Source of the DNA: an uncultured Pelagibacteraceae bacterium | GTDB lineage: Bacteria; Pseudomonadota; Alphaproteobacteria; Pelagibacterales; Pelagibacteraceae | Reading direction: 5' to 3' | Length of the DNA stretch: 64,000 nt | NCBI GenBank assembly: GCA_902583295.1 | Contig: CACHUY010000001.1 | Location: forward strand, 1 to 64,000 | Shown here: positions 54,079 through 63,256 of the stretch, in pieces | Numbering within the stretch: the first letter of the stretch is position 1 | Layout: every line of letters begins with the position of its first letter | The notes under the pieces: model-generated | Told to the model about the DNA's origin: nothing | Databases searched by the model: none | Seen by the model: only the letters and a program-made list of their open reading frames with translations | Position numbers and translations under genes: made by a program

Positions 54079-54567
54079 TTAGCCTGCCTCGTCAGTTAAC
54101 TTAATAATTTCTGCAATGTACTGAAGTATCATTAAAATAGCTCCAATCATCATTGATGAGTAAGGTATCCATAGTGGAGGATCCCAAACTGTTCCGGTTG
54201 AATAATTTTTAGTAAATGCCTCTTCAACCATTAAGAAGCCAAAATAAAATAGAATTAAAAAAAATAGTAAACTCAATAACGATGTAAAAATTTTTAATCT
54301 TAGAACGTTTTTTGAAGACAAAAAGTCATATATCCATTCCATACTAACATGTGCTTTTTCACTTAAAACATAAGCACTACCAATGAAAGTAGATGCAACT
54401 AGTAACATTGTTACTAGCTCAGTTTGCCATGTTATTGCTCTTTGAAAAAAATACCTTTCGAATACTAATTCGACAATTACAAGAATTGATAAAAGCAAAG
54501 CCAGAACAGCAAAAGCTCCACAAGCTTTAGCTGTAAAATCACAGAATTTTAAATATTTATTTTTCAT
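54079..54567 (-). CDS. dctQ: TRAP transporter small permease (DctQ)
   Basis: The 162-aa protein has four hydrophobic helices and the DctQ features RAITWQTELVTMLLVASTFIGSAYVL and AHVSMEWIYDFL. The ATG directly follows the T tract of a hairpin that separates it from dctP, so it has no visible ribosome-binding site. Confidence 0.92.
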   Translation of the reverse strand: MKNKYLKFCDFTAKACGAFAVLALLLSILVIVELVFERYFFQRAITWQTELVTMLLVASTFIGSAYVLSEKAHVSMEWIYDFLSSKNVLRLKIFTSLLSLLFFLILFYFGFLMVEEAFTKNYSTGTVWDPPLWIPYSSMMIGAILMILQYIAEIIKLTDEAG

Positions 54568-54607
54568 AAAAAAAAACCCCTACTTATTTTTGATAAATAG
54601 GGGTTCT
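54568..54607 (-). terminator. Terminator-like hairpin between dctP and dctQ
   Basis: On the minus strand AACCCCTA pairs with TAGGGGTT, extended by ATAA/TTAT inside, and a run of T residues leads straight into the dctQ ATG. It probably trims transcription after dctP so that the binding protein exceeds the permeases. Confidence 0.8.
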
Positions 54608-54619
54608 TTATATATTACT

Positions 54620-55630
54620 TTATTTAACTGCCAAAGCCATTTCCATTAGTTTATCTCCACCTGGAACTTTCTCAGCAAAAGCTTTATGAGAAGATTTCTT
54701 TGCAATCTCTACCCATGCAGCATGATCTTTCTCATCCATGTAGACTAATTTAACGCCTGCAGCTTTATATGCATCCTCAAACTTTTTATCTAAATTCTCA
54801 ACTTGAGCTGTCATATATTTTTCAGCTACTTTACCAGCAGCCATAAGTGCTTTTTGTTGTTTTGAATTTAAAGCATCATATGATTTTTTAGACATTAGAA
54901 TTGGTTCATACATAAACCATAATCCAAATTTTCCTGGAGGTGTTGCGCAAGTTACTTGCTCATAAATTTTATAACTTACAAAACTTCCTGAGCTAGTATT
55001 TGCACCTGTTAAGACACCTGTTTGTAATCCAGTGTAAATTTCAGATGAAGGCATACTTTGAATACCTGCACCAGCTGCTTCTAACATTTGGTTAAAAGCT
55101 TTCCCTGCAGCTCTCATAACCTGTCCTTTTGCATCGCTTGGATTTTTAATACATTGAGACTTAGAAGCAAATCCACCTCCTAACCAAGCATCAGATAAAA
55201 CAACTACACCTGCATCAGTTATAATTCTTTTAATTTCAGTCATCATAGGACCTTTATTAAATCTTAATGCGTGATCATGATTTTTTACAGTTCCTGGCAT
55301 TAAAGTTGCATCAAATTCTGGATGGAATTTAGAAGCATACGCTAAAGGAAATGCAGAAATATCCAATTGACCAGTTGTCATTGGTTTCCACTGTTCTTTT
55401 GGTTTGTATAAAGATTTCGCTGGGTAGATTCTTATATCTATTCCAACATTAGCTTTTTTAACTTCATCAGCAATTATTTGAACCATTTCGTGTCTAGGGT
55501 CAAATGAACCGTCAGCTCTTGGAGTTCCTGGCCATTGGTGACTTGCTTTTAAAGTTACGGCATAAGCAGAACCAATTAAAGTGAACGCAAGAACAAATGA
55601 AGTTAAACATAAAGATATTTTTTTTAACAT
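54620..55630 (-). CDS. dctP: TRAP transporter solute-binding protein (DctP)
   Basis: The 336-aa periplasmic protein has a signal peptide (MLKKISLCLTSFVLAFTLIGSAYA). The mature part carries VTLKASHQWPGT, DIRIYPAKSLYKPKEQW, the ligand-carboxylate Arg region GQVMRAAGKAFNQML and LQTGVLTGANTSSGSF. The ligand is probably an organic acid. It is the first gene of the operon, with GGGAGAATTAA before the ATG and a CoA-transferase gene diverging on the other side. Confidence 0.94.
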   Translation of the reverse strand: MLKKISLCLTSFVLAFTLIGSAYAVTLKASHQWPGTPRADGSFDPRHEMVQIIADEVKKANVGIDIRIYPAKSLYKPKEQWKPMTTGQLDISAFPLAYASKFHPEFDATLMPGTVKNHDHALRFNKGPMMTEIKRIITDAGVVVLSDAWLGGGFASKSQCIKNPSDAKGQVMRAAGKAFNQMLEAAGAGIQSMPSSEIYTGLQTGVLTGANTSSGSFVSYKIYEQVTCATPPGKFGLWFMYEPILMSKKSYDALNSKQQKALMAAGKVAEKYMTAQVENLDKKFEDAYKAAGVKLVYMDEKDHAAWVEIAKKSSHKAFAEKVPGGDKLMEMALAVK

Positions 55631-55730
55631 TTAATTCTCCCTCTATTGTTATTTATGATAGTTGTATTAAAATGAAGATATCGCTAAGAGTCAAGTTAAC
55701 AAAAAATACAATTAATTTTTAATACTAATT

Positions 55731-56876
55731 ATGGATGGACCACTTAAAAACTTATTAGTAGTTGATTTAACAAGAGTTTTAGTCGGACCATATTGCACGA
55801 TGATTTTATCAGATTTGGGTGCAAGGGTAATAAAAGTTGAGGCTCCTGAAATAGGTGATGACTCTAGAAAATTTGGTCCTTTTGTTGAGAATTACTCTGC
55901 CTATTTTATGTCTCTCAATAGGGGAAAAGAAAGCATAGCTTTAAATTTAAAAAATTTAGATGATAAAAAAATATTTGATAAAATTTTATCTAAAGCAGAT
56001 ATCTTAGTTGAGAATTTTAAACCAGGAACCTTAAATAAATGGGGATACGGTTGGCAAGAAGTTAGTAAAAAGTTTCCTAAATTAATTTATGCTTCAGCAT
56101 CTGGTTTTGGACAAACAGGTCCCTTAAAAGAATTACCCGCGTATGATATGGTGGTTCAAGGAATGGGTGGATTGATGAGTGTAACCGGTCAACCAAATTC
56201 AGAACCTACAAGAGTTGGTACTTCAATTGGTGATATTACAGCTGGCTTGTTCACGGCAATAGGTATCAATGCAGCCTTATATGACAGACAAAAAACTGGT
56301 AAAGGGATGTATATAGATGTTTCAATGCTTGACTGTCAAATTGCAATTCTTGAAAATGCAATTGCAAGATATTTATCTAAAAATGAAATACCAAAACCAA
56401 TGGGCTCAAGGCATCCTTCTATAGCTCCGTTTGAAGCATTTAAAACCAAAGACAGTTATATAATCATTGCTGCTGGTAATGATAAATTATTTGAAAAGCT
56501 TTGTAACATTTTAGAAGTTCCTGAAATGTTTAGTGATGAAAAATTTAACTCAAATTCTTCCAGGGCAAAACATATGGATGAACTTAAAACAATTCTAGAA
56601 AATAAACTTTCTGCAAAATCAACAAATGAATGGGTTAGTCAAATGGAGAAAGATAAAATTCCATGTGGTCCTATATTTAATATTAAAGAAGCAGTTGAAA
56701 ATCCTCAAGTTGAAGCAAGAAATATGATTGTAAAAGCTTATCACAAAGTAATAGGAGATTTTAAGTTGGCAGGAAATCCAATTAAAATGTCTACGTATGA
56801 TGATCCTGATAAAAGAGGTGACATCCCTGATTTAGATGAGCACAGAGAAAAAATAATTAAGGAATTTGTAAATTAA
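55731..56876 (+). CDS. CaiB/BaiF-type (class III) CoA-transferase
   Basis: The 381-aa protein has the family III CoA-transferase pattern. It includes VVDLTRVLVGPYCTMILSDLGARVIKVEAP, the catalytic Asp in LPAYDMVVQGMGGLMSVTGQ, a GTSIGDITAGLF segment and RHPSIAPFEAFKTKD. It moves CoA between carboxylic acids. Divergence from the TRAP operon suggests it may activate the imported acid. Confidence 0.9.
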   Translation: MDGPLKNLLVVDLTRVLVGPYCTMILSDLGARVIKVEAPEIGDDSRKFGPFVENYSAYFMSLNRGKESIALNLKNLDDKKIFDKILSKADILVENFKPGTLNKWGYGWQEVSKKFPKLIYASASGFGQTGPLKELPAYDMVVQGMGGLMSVTGQPNSEPTRVGTSIGDITAGLFTAIGINAALYDRQKTGKGMYIDVSMLDCQIAILENAIARYLSKNEIPKPMGSRHPSIAPFEAFKTKDSYIIIAAGNDKLFEKLCNILEVPEMFSDEKFNSNSSRAKHMDELKTILENKLSAKSTNEWVSQMEKDKIPCGPIFNIKEAVENPQVEARNMIVKAYHKVIGDFKLAGNPIKMSTYDDPDKRGDIPDLDEHREKIIKEFVN

Positions 56877-56879
56877 AAT

Positions 56880-57401
56880 TTATTGATCTTCTTGACCGTT
56901 TTCTTGAGTTGGCTCTTCACTATTTGAAACTTCGTCTAATGATACTTCGCCTTCTTCATTCATAGTTTCTTCGCCAACTGAACTATCAATATCAGCTTTA
57001 GCAGTTTCAGATAATTCTGCTAAATCTTCTTTTGTAACTTGAATTTTTTCTGGAGTTTTTCTTGCTCTTTTTGATGGAAGAATTGGGGTTCCACTTTTAG
57101 AAATTTCTCCTTTGTATAAGTTTTCAAAATCATCACCTATATCTTCATCATCCTCTGCAGTGTCATCAACTTGTTCGACGTGTTTTCTAAGTTTATAAAC
57201 AGCACTATCAGTTAAATCAGATACTTGAATTTTTTCTTCTGCAATTTCTCTTAACGAAATAACTGTATTTTTATCATTATCTCTATCAATTGTTGGTTCT
57301 ATACCAGCATTTAATTGAGTGGCTCTTTCTTTAGCTACTAATACTAATTCATAGGGGCTATCTACTTTATCGATGCAGTCTTCTACAGTTACTCTTGCCA
57401 T
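56880..57401 (-). CDS. rpoZ: RNA polymerase omega subunit with long acidic tail
   Basis: The start at 57401 ([31 protein letters not shown]) gives a classical omega N-terminus, and [16 protein letters not shown] completes the core by about residue 65. The remaining ~105 residues are highly acidic ([18 protein letters not shown], then a Glu/Ser-rich end). They include a short basic patch KRARKTPEK. At ~173 aa it is well above the common 70-130 aa range for omega. Confidence 0.88.
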   Translation of the reverse strand: MARVTVEDCIDKVDSPYELVLVAKERATQLNAGIEPTIDRDNDKNTVISLREIAEEKIQVSDLTDSAVYKLRKHVEQVDDTAEDDEDIGDDFENLYKGEISKSGTPILPSKRARKTPEKIQVTKEDLAELSETAKADIDSSVGEETMNEEGEVSLDEVSNSEEPTQENGQEDQ

Positions 57402-57444
57402 GCGCAATATCTATACAGTGGACCCTATAAAATCAAGCAGTTTT

Positions 57445-58650
57445 TTATATATATTTTGGATTTAGCTTACTTCTAACTAAATAAAGCAGAATTATTGAGG
57501 TCAAAATATAGGCACCTGAAACAATAGCTATTTGCTCAATTGAAAATTTAATATCTATAAGAATACCAAATAATGCTGTTCCAAAAGCAGTAGCAAATAC
57601 CATTAAAGCTGTTGTGAGAGCTTTAATAGATCCAATATGCTTAACACCATAAATTTCAGCCCATGTAGATGATCCTAAAACATTAGCTAGGCCGTTAGTA
57701 ATACCTAACAAACCAAAGAAAAAAAATGACGAAATCTCAACATCAAAATAAAAAAGGACTACAGTTGAAAAAAATAGAGGAACGTTCATATAAATTAATA
57801 ATTTTCTGCTAGTAAATTTATCAATCAAGAAACCTGAAATAAATAATGTTACCACAGATAATATTGAATAAACCATGAAGGATTGTGCAATTACATATGG
57901 TCCCCAATCTTTCGAGCTTGTTATAAAAGATTGGTAAACAAATGTACCTGTTGCAATCCATGGCATAGCTAGCATAGTCATACAAACAATATAAAATCTA
58001 TAATCTTTTAAAACTTCTATTCTTTTCCATTGTTTTATTGGTTTAGTGATGACTTCATTATTGCTATCTTCTCTGGTATCAAGTTTAACTTCTTTGACTA
58101 AAAAATATGTAGCAATTGGTAAAACTATAATTACTAAAATAGAAATAGAAACCCAAATATCTCTCCAGTGAATAAATGTAAGTAAAAAAACAATTAGAAC
58201 AGGCAAAATAAATTCTGCTAAAGATAAACCTAACCAGCCTGTGCTTAAAGCTCTACCTCTATTTTTTTCAAAAAATCGAGAAATTGTTGTTGTTGCAGTA
58301 TGGCTTGATAAACCTTGGCCTGATAATCGCATTAAAAAAATTCCAATAAATAAAAAAATAACAGAGGAAATTTTAGAAAATATGAAACAAGAAATTGATA
58401 GAAATATAATTACATAAGATGCAAATTTTAAAATATTAACGTCATCTATTTTTTTTCCAATCCAAACTAAAACAATACTACTTAATAGTGTTGCAGATGC
58501 ATAGATTGAGCCAAATTGTCCGTGTGTAATAGATAAAGCTTCCCTAATACTTTGATTAAATAAACCAAGAAAAAAACTCTGTCCAAAACTTGAAAAAAAT
58601 GTAAAGATAAATCCAAATATAATTACTTTTAAACTTAAACTTTTAAACAT
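57445..58650 (-). CDS. MFS transporter
   Basis: The 401-aa protein has about 12 helices in two groups of six with a central hydrophilic loop (KEVKLDTREDSNNEVITKPIKQW). The opening SSFGQSFFLGLFNQSIREALSITHGQFGSIYASATL resembles oxalate/nitrate-type MFS carriers. The substrate is unknown. It diverges from the 3-hydroxyisobutyrate dehydrogenase-like gene. Confidence 0.87.
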   Translation of the reverse strand: MFKSLSLKVIIFGFIFTFFSSFGQSFFLGLFNQSIREALSITHGQFGSIYASATLLSSIVLVWIGKKIDDVNILKFASYVIIFLSISCFIFSKISSVIFLFIGIFLMRLSGQGLSSHTATTTISRFFEKNRGRALSTGWLGLSLAEFILPVLIVFLLTFIHWRDIWVSISILVIIVLPIATYFLVKEVKLDTREDSNNEVITKPIKQWKRIEVLKDYRFYIVCMTMLAMPWIATGTFVYQSFITSSKDWGPYVIAQSFMVYSILSVVTLFISGFLIDKFTSRKLLIYMNVPLFFSTVVLFYFDVEISSFFFFGLLGITNGLANVLGSSTWAEIYGVKHIGSIKALTTALMVFATAFGTALFGILIDIKFSIEQIAIVSGAYILTSIILLYLVRSKLNPKYI

Positions 58651-58661
58651 AGATAAAAATT

Positions 58662-59537
58662 ATGACTTTTAATGTTGCTTTCATAGGTCTTGGAGTTATG
58701 GGCTACCCAATGGCTGGATATATATCAAAAGCCGGACACAATGTAACTGTTTTTAATCGAACTAAATCAAAAGCAGAAAAATGGATTGGTGAATACAAAG
58801 GTAAAATGGCTGATACTCCAGCTAAGGCTGCAGATGGTGCTGACTTTATTTTTACTTGCGTTGGAAATGATAATGATCTTAGAGAAGTATCATTAGGGGA
58901 TAATGGATTATTTAATACAGCTAAAAAGGGTTCTGTTTATATTGATAATTCAACTGTATCTGCAGAAATTTCTAGAGAACTTTACAAAGCAGCAAAAGAC
59001 AAAGATTTTGATTTTTTAGACGCACCTATTTCTGGTGGTCAAGCAGGAGCTGAGGGTGGAATATTAACAGTAATGGTTGGTGGTGATGAAGGCACATTTA
59101 AAAAAGCACAACCGGTTATCGATTGTTACAGTCAAAAAGTTAAATTAATTGGACCTTCCGGTAGTGGACAGCTAACTAAAATGATGAACCAAATGTGTAT
59201 AGCTGGAACTGTTCAAGGATTGTCTGAAGCTATTAACTTTGGAATTAATGCTGGATTAGATATGGATAAAGTTATGGAAACTATTTCAAAGGGTGCAGCT
59301 CAGTCTTGGCAAATGGAAAACAGATATAGAACAATGACAGATGATAAGTTTGATTATGGTTTTGCTGTTGATTGGATGAGAAAAGATTTAGCAATAGTTA
59401 TTGAGGAAGCTAAGAGAAATGGTTCACCTGTACCCATCACAGAAATTGTGGATGGTTATTATTCTAAAGTTCAAGAAATGGGTGGTAATCGTTGGGACAG
59501 CTCAAGCTTAATAGCCCTCTTAAAAAAGAAAAAATAA
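58662..59537 (+). CDS. 3-hydroxyisobutyrate dehydrogenase-family oxidoreductase
   Basis: The 291-aa beta-hydroxyacid dehydrogenase has the NAD(P) loop VAFIGLGVMGYPMAGYISKAGH. The substrate-binding DAPISGGQAGAEGGILTVMVGG is near residue 120, and the catalytic Lys is in SGQLTKMMNQM near 170. Candidates include 3-hydroxyisobutyrate, tartronate semialdehyde and succinic semialdehyde reductases. It is followed 3 nt later by a PNPOx-like gene. Confidence 0.9.
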   Translation: MTFNVAFIGLGVMGYPMAGYISKAGHNVTVFNRTKSKAEKWIGEYKGKMADTPAKAADGADFIFTCVGNDNDLREVSLGDNGLFNTAKKGSVYIDNSTVSAEISRELYKAAKDKDFDFLDAPISGGQAGAEGGILTVMVGGDEGTFKKAQPVIDCYSQKVKLIGPSGSGQLTKMMNQMCIAGTVQGLSEAINFGINAGLDMDKVMETISKGAAQSWQMENRYRTMTDDKFDYGFAVDWMRKDLAIVIEEAKRNGSPVPITEIVDGYYSKVQEMGGNRWDSSSLIALLKKKK

Positions 59538-59540
59538 TTT

Positions 59541-60146
59541 GTGACTGATACTGTTCCTTATTACGAGGACTTTGTAGAGATCAAAAAGAAAATTTGGTCA
59601 ATGTTGAACAATGCTGTCAAAGACAGAAGTTCTCAGTTTAGAATTCCGGTTTTTTCATGTGGAAACAATGACAACATTGAAAGTAGAATTGTAGTTTTAA
59701 GAAAATCAGACGAAAATAATAATATAGTCCAATTTCATAGTGATATTAGATCTGATAAAATAGAAATTTTAAAAAAAAATCCTAAAGCATCTTTTCTGTT
59801 TTACGATAAAGAATTAAAAATCCAAGTAAGATTGAAGGTAGAAGCAATTATTAATCACGATAATGATGTTACAAAACAATCTTGGGAAAAAACTCAACAT
59901 ATAAGTAGAAAATGTTATTTAGTTGATAATGGTCCTGGCACTATTTCAGATGAACCAACTTCTGGTCTAAAACCTGAGCTTGATAATTTTGATTACACAA
60001 AAGAAGAAAGTGAGGAAGGTTATAAAAATTTTACTGTTATACAGTGTAAAATTAAGTCTATTGAATGGCTATATTTAGCAGCCAAAGGTCACCGAAGAGC
60101 CAGATTTGATTTAGAAAACAATAAAGATAATTGGCTAGTTCCTTAA
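59541..60146 (+). CDS. Pyridoxamine 5'-phosphate oxidase-like flavoprotein
   Basis: The 201-aa split-barrel protein starts at GTG. It has FRIPVFSCGNNDNIESRIVVLRK, FHSDIRSDKIEILKKNPKASFLFYD and a C-terminal YLAAKGHRRARFDLENN, which match the FMN-binding general stress/Pyridox_oxase group better than true PdxH. The cofactor and substrate are not certain. It is in the same operon as the preceding dehydrogenase. Confidence 0.8.
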   Translation: MTDTVPYYEDFVEIKKKIWSMLNNAVKDRSSQFRIPVFSCGNNDNIESRIVVLRKSDENNNIVQFHSDIRSDKIEILKKNPKASFLFYDKELKIQVRLKVEAIINHDNDVTKQSWEKTQHISRKCYLVDNGPGTISDEPTSGLKPELDNFDYTKEESEEGYKNFTVIQCKIKSIEWLYLAAKGHRRARFDLENNKDNWLVP

Positions 60147-60224
60147 TTATTTGTTTTTTATTGAGACAATTTGTAAAAGAAAATTGTATTATCCCGTGCT
60201 AGATTATTAATTTAAAAGGAGGAA

Positions 60225-60554
60225 ATGATGAAAGCATACATAATGGGAAACTACACTGAAAAAGCATTTCAGGGTTTTTTAAAAGATCCTAAAACTGACA
60301 GAAAAGCAGTTGTAGAACAATTAACAAAAGCTATGGGTGGAACAATGCATAGTATGGATATCGTGCGTGGTTCATATGATTTTGTAGTTGTTAATGAATT
60401 AAATACATTTGAGGATTTTGCAGCGGTTAAGCTTGTTGTAGAAGCTTCAGGTGCAGTTAAGAACTTAACTATGTTAGAGGCTATTGATTTTAATAAAGCC
60501 ACAACTAGAGCAAGTGAAGTTGCTTCAGGTGCTTACAAGGCTCCAGGACAATAG
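60225..60554 (+). CDS. GYD domain protein
   Basis: The 109-aa protein belongs to the small GYD family (ferredoxin-like fold): MKAYIMGNYTEKAFQGFL, then MGGTMHSMDIVRGSYDFVVVNEL. It has a strong AAAAGGAGGAA site just before the ATG ATG. An inverted repeat (ACAATTT-N8-AAATTGT, 60166-60187) lies in its leader and may be an operator. The function is unknown. Confidence 0.85.
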   Translation: MMKAYIMGNYTEKAFQGFLKDPKTDRKAVVEQLTKAMGGTMHSMDIVRGSYDFVVVNELNTFEDFAAVKLVVEASGAVKNLTMLEAIDFNKATTRASEVASGAYKAPGQ

Positions 60555-60564
60555 TTAAGATCAA

Positions 60565-60912
60565 TTATTTTTTGTCGTTATCGACAACTAAGCAGATTTC
60601 TGATTTAGTCAGAAATCTGCGACCTGTTCCATTGTCTAATGAGAACATGCCACCTATTCCTTTAACAGCATCAATAGTTAAATCTGTATGTTTCCACTTT
60701 TCATATTGATCACCATTCATATAAAAAGGAACACCACCTATTTCACCTAATTTAACGTCATTATCTCCTAGAGGAAACTCACCTTCCTGAAAACACATTG
60801 GTGCACTACCATCACAGCAGCCTCCAGATTGATGAAACATTAATTTTTCACCATATTTACCCTGAAGTTCAGATAACAAATTTAACGCTGAATTAGTTGC
60901 AGATACTTTCAT
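60565..60912 (-). CDS. DUF779 family protein
   Basis: The ~115-aa protein has the DUF779 signature FHQSGGCCDGSAPMCF and GEIGGVPFYMNGDQYEKWKHTDLTIDAVKG. I prefer the ATG at 60912 to the track start at 60930, because the latter sits inside a perfect hairpin. Family members often accompany ExaC/AldB-type aldehyde dehydrogenases, as here. Cys-Cys residues suggest metal or thiol chemistry. Confidence 0.86.
   Translation of the reverse strand: MKVSATNSALNLLSELQGKYGEKLMFHQSGGCCDGSAPMCFQEGEFPLGDNDVKLGEIGGVPFYMNGDQYEKWKHTDLTIDAVKGIGGMFSLDNGTGRRFLTKSEICLVVDNDKK
60592..60620. other. 12-bp perfect hairpin in the 3' end of the DUF779 gene
   Basis: GCAGATTTCTGA pairs exactly with TCAGAAATCTGC around the loop TTTAG, inside the last codons of DUF779. 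A second short hairpin (TTGTCG-TTAT-CGACAA, 60571-60586) follows toward the stop codon. There is no T tract on either strand, so it is not a standard terminator. It could protect the 3' end of the mRNA. Confidence 0.7.
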
Positions 60913-60923
60913 TTTTAAAGTCC

Positions 60924-60948
60924 GGCCCATGATTTAGAATCATGGGCC
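60924..60948. other. 11-bp perfect hairpin between ALDH and DUF779 genes
   Basis: GGCCCATGATT pairs exactly with AATCATGGGCC around a 3-nt loop. It lies 15 nt after the aldehyde dehydrogenase stop and 12 nt before the DUF779 start. It is very stable for this A+T-rich DNA and lacks a T tract, suggesting an mRNA processing or stabilising element that sets relative levels of the two genes. Confidence 0.72.
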
Positions 60949-60963
60949 AGTATATATTATTTA

Positions 60964-62697
60964 TTAAAAGAAGCCTAATTTTTGCTCAGCATAAGAAACA
61001 TGCAAGTTCTTATTCTGTCTGTAATGATTAAGCATCATTTTATGAGTTTCTCTTCCTACACCTGATTGTTTGTAACCACCAAACGGAGAGTGAGCTGGAT
61101 AAGCATGATAACAATTTGTCCATACTATTCCTGCTTGTATTGCTCTACCCATTCTGTATGCAATATTTCCATTTCTAGTCCAAACACCTGCACCTAAACC
61201 ATAAAGTGTATCATTAGCAATTTCTAATGCCTCTGCTTCATCTTTAAATTTAATTACAGATACAACAGGTCCAAAAATTTCCTCTTGAGAAATTCTCATT
61301 GAGTTGTCAGCTTCAAAAATAGTTGGTTGGATATAGTTTCCTTTTTCCAAACCGCTATTTAATTTACCAACATCTCCTCCTGCAAGAACTTTAGCACCTT
61401 CTTTTTTACCAAGATCTAGATATGATTTGATTTTTTCCATTTGCTCAACCGAAGCTTGAGCTCCAATCATTGTTTCCATTTTTAATGGATTATCTTGGAT
61501 AACAGCTTTTGTTCTAGCAATACATTTTTCCATGAATTTATCATAAATAGATTCTTGGACTAATGCTCTACTTGGACAAGTACAAACCTCACCCTGGTTT
61601 AAGTTGAACATTACAAAACCTTCAACACACTTATCTAAGAAATCATCATCTTTATCCATGATGTCCTCAAAGAAAATGTTAGGAGATTTTCCACCTAACT
61701 CAAGTGTAATTGGAATAATGTTTTGTGCAGCATACTGCATGATCAGTCTTCCAGTTGTAGTTTCCCCAGTAAATGCAACTTTAGCAACTCTTTTTGATGA
61801 AGCTAAAGGTTTTCCTGCTTCTAAACCAAAACCACTAACAATGTTTACAACTCCTGGAGGTAATAAATCCCCAATTAATTCCATCATAACCATAATTGAT
61901 GCTGGGGTTTGTTCTGCTGGTTTAAGAACTGAACAATTTCCGGCAGCTAAAGCTGGAGCTAATTTCCACGTAGCCATTAATAATGGGAAGTTCCACGGTA
62001 CTATTTGAGCTACAACTCCCAAAGGCTCAGGGATATTGTAAGAGTATTGAGAATTACTTATTTCAGCAACAGATCCTTCTTCTGCTCTAATTACTCCAGC
62101 AAAATATCTCCAGTGATCAATAACTAAAGCTATGTCTGCAGCCATACATTCTCTAATTGGTTTACCGTTGTCTAAGCATTCAGCAACTGCAAGCATGTCT
62201 TTATTTTGCTCAAGAACATCTGCTATTTTGTTAAGGATAACTGATCTTGTTGTAATATCTGTTTTCCCCCATTCTGGAAAAGCTGCATGTGCTGCATCTA
62301 ATGCTGCTTCAACATCTTTTTCATTTGATCTAGCAACAGAACAGATAATTTCATTTGATATCGGACTTGGATTATCAAAATATTTGCCCGATAGAGGCTC
62401 TACAAATTTCCCATTAATGTAGTTTCCATATTTTGCTTTATAAGGAAAATCTACTTTTAAATGAGATGTGTCTAGAGCTGATGACACCTTTAATGCTTCT
62501 GCACTCATTTTTTTTACTCCTCTTGTTTTATTAGACTTGATATTATTAGATCTTCTAGATTTTTTTAAAGGTTTCTTAGTCGCAGACTTTTTTGTCCTAA
62601 CTTTTTTTGTCTTAACCTTTTTTTTAGTTTTTATTTTTCTAGAAGTTTTGACTAATTTCTTTTTTTTCTTTTTGGTTTTTTTAATTTTCTTAACCAT
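60964..62697 (-). CDS. Aldehyde dehydrogenase (ExaC/AldB-type) with in-frame lysine-rich N-terminal head
   Basis: Residues 64-577 form a complete NAD(P)+-dependent aldehyde dehydrogenase: [34 protein letters not shown], catalytic Cys in [13 protein letters not shown] and a [14 protein letters not shown] segment. Residues 1-63 are a Lys-rich, histone-H1-like sequence (about half Lys/Arg). An internal ATG at 62508 ([10 protein letters not shown]) has a good AGAGGAG site 8 nt upstream, so the enzyme may start there and the upstream part may be a second product or an extended form. DUF779 follows. Confidence 0.9.
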   Translation of the reverse strand: MVKKIKKTKKKKKKLVKTSRKIKTKKKVKTKKVRTKKSATKKPLKKSRRSNNIKSNKTRGVKKMSAEALKVSSALDTSHLKVDFPYKAKYGNYINGKFVEPLSGKYFDNPSPISNEIICSVARSNEKDVEAALDAAHAAFPEWGKTDITTRSVILNKIADVLEQNKDMLAVAECLDNGKPIRECMAADIALVIDHWRYFAGVIRAEEGSVAEISNSQYSYNIPEPLGVVAQIVPWNFPLLMATWKLAPALAAGNCSVLKPAEQTPASIMVMMELIGDLLPPGVVNIVSGFGLEAGKPLASSKRVAKVAFTGETTTGRLIMQYAAQNIIPITLELGGKSPNIFFEDIMDKDDDFLDKCVEGFVMFNLNQGEVCTCPSRALVQESIYDKFMEKCIARTKAVIQDNPLKMETMIGAQASVEQMEKIKSYLDLGKKEGAKVLAGGDVGKLNSGLEKGNYIQPTIFEADNSMRISQEEIFGPVVSVIKFKDEAEALEIANDTLYGLGAGVWTRNGNIAYRMGRAIQAGIVWTNCYHAYPAHSPFGGYKQSGVGRETHKMMLNHYRQNKNLHVSYAEQKLGFF

Positions 62698-62810
62698 TTA
62701 TATAAATGAAATTAAAAACCTATTAAAAGGACTTGTAAACAAAACAATTGTGTCTTCAATCCTTGGTTGTATTTATTATCTTGTTAAATAATGATAAAAT
62801 TATTTAATTT

Positions 62811-63251
62811 CTAATTACCTATTTTGGACAATTTTTTTTTTAATTTTTTAGAAAGTCTGGAGAACCATTCTTTTTCTTTTCCTGAATCAGGTAATACTTC
62901 TCCGTACTCGATCATTTGAGATGGAGGTAAATCAATAATATAAACCCAAACTTGGGTTTTATCTAATTTAGAATTTTTAATTAAAGTATCTCTTAGATCG
63001 GATATTAATTTATCTTTAATTTTTTTTGGTCTACCAGCTCTAATTTGACCAAGTAAAAATAATGAAGGCTCTTTAATTTTTTTGCCTCCCATGAAATGAT
63101 TATTTTTTTTTGTTTTATTAAATATTACTTGAGCAAAATAAGTATTTGCTCCAGTTACAAGATTATGAACCTTAGTAATTCCCTCTGCTAAATTTTTTTG
63201 CTCTTTAGAACTTAAATTAAAATTTGAATTAGTGACGATATAAGTTGGCAT
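62811..63251 (-). CDS. Tautomerase superfamily protein
   Basis: The 146-aa protein begins MPTYIVTNSNFNLSSKEQKNLAEGIT, with the catalytic Pro exposed after Met removal as in 4-oxalocrotonate tautomerases. A two-repeat length and LLGQIRAGRPKKIKDKL with WVYIIDLPPSQMIEYGEVLP suggest the cis-CaaD/MSAD-like branch. The substrate is unknown. It lies 5 nt downstream of the gamma-carbonic-anhydrase-like gene. Confidence 0.82.
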   Translation of the reverse strand: MPTYIVTNSNFNLSSKEQKNLAEGITKVHNLVTGANTYFAQVIFNKTKKNNHFMGGKKIKEPSLFLLGQIRAGRPKKIKDKLISDLRDTLIKNSKLDKTQVWVYIIDLPPSQMIEYGEVLPDSGKEKEWFSRLSKKLKKKLSKIGN

Positions 63252-63256
63252 AAAAA

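Noticed and set aside
60913-60930. Upstream ATG of the DUF779 gene
   Set aside because: It lies in the stem of a perfect hairpin that would block it; the ATG at 60912 gives the usual family start.
61604-62008. 134-aa plus-strand ORF within the aldehyde dehydrogenase gene
   Set aside because: It lies opposite the catalytic core of a conserved enzyme and shows no motif or start signal.
62468-62791. 107-aa very hydrophobic Leu/Phe-rich ORF on the plus strand
   Set aside because: It is the complement of the Lys-rich head (AAA/AAG codons read as TTT/CTT), so the membrane-like look is an artefact.
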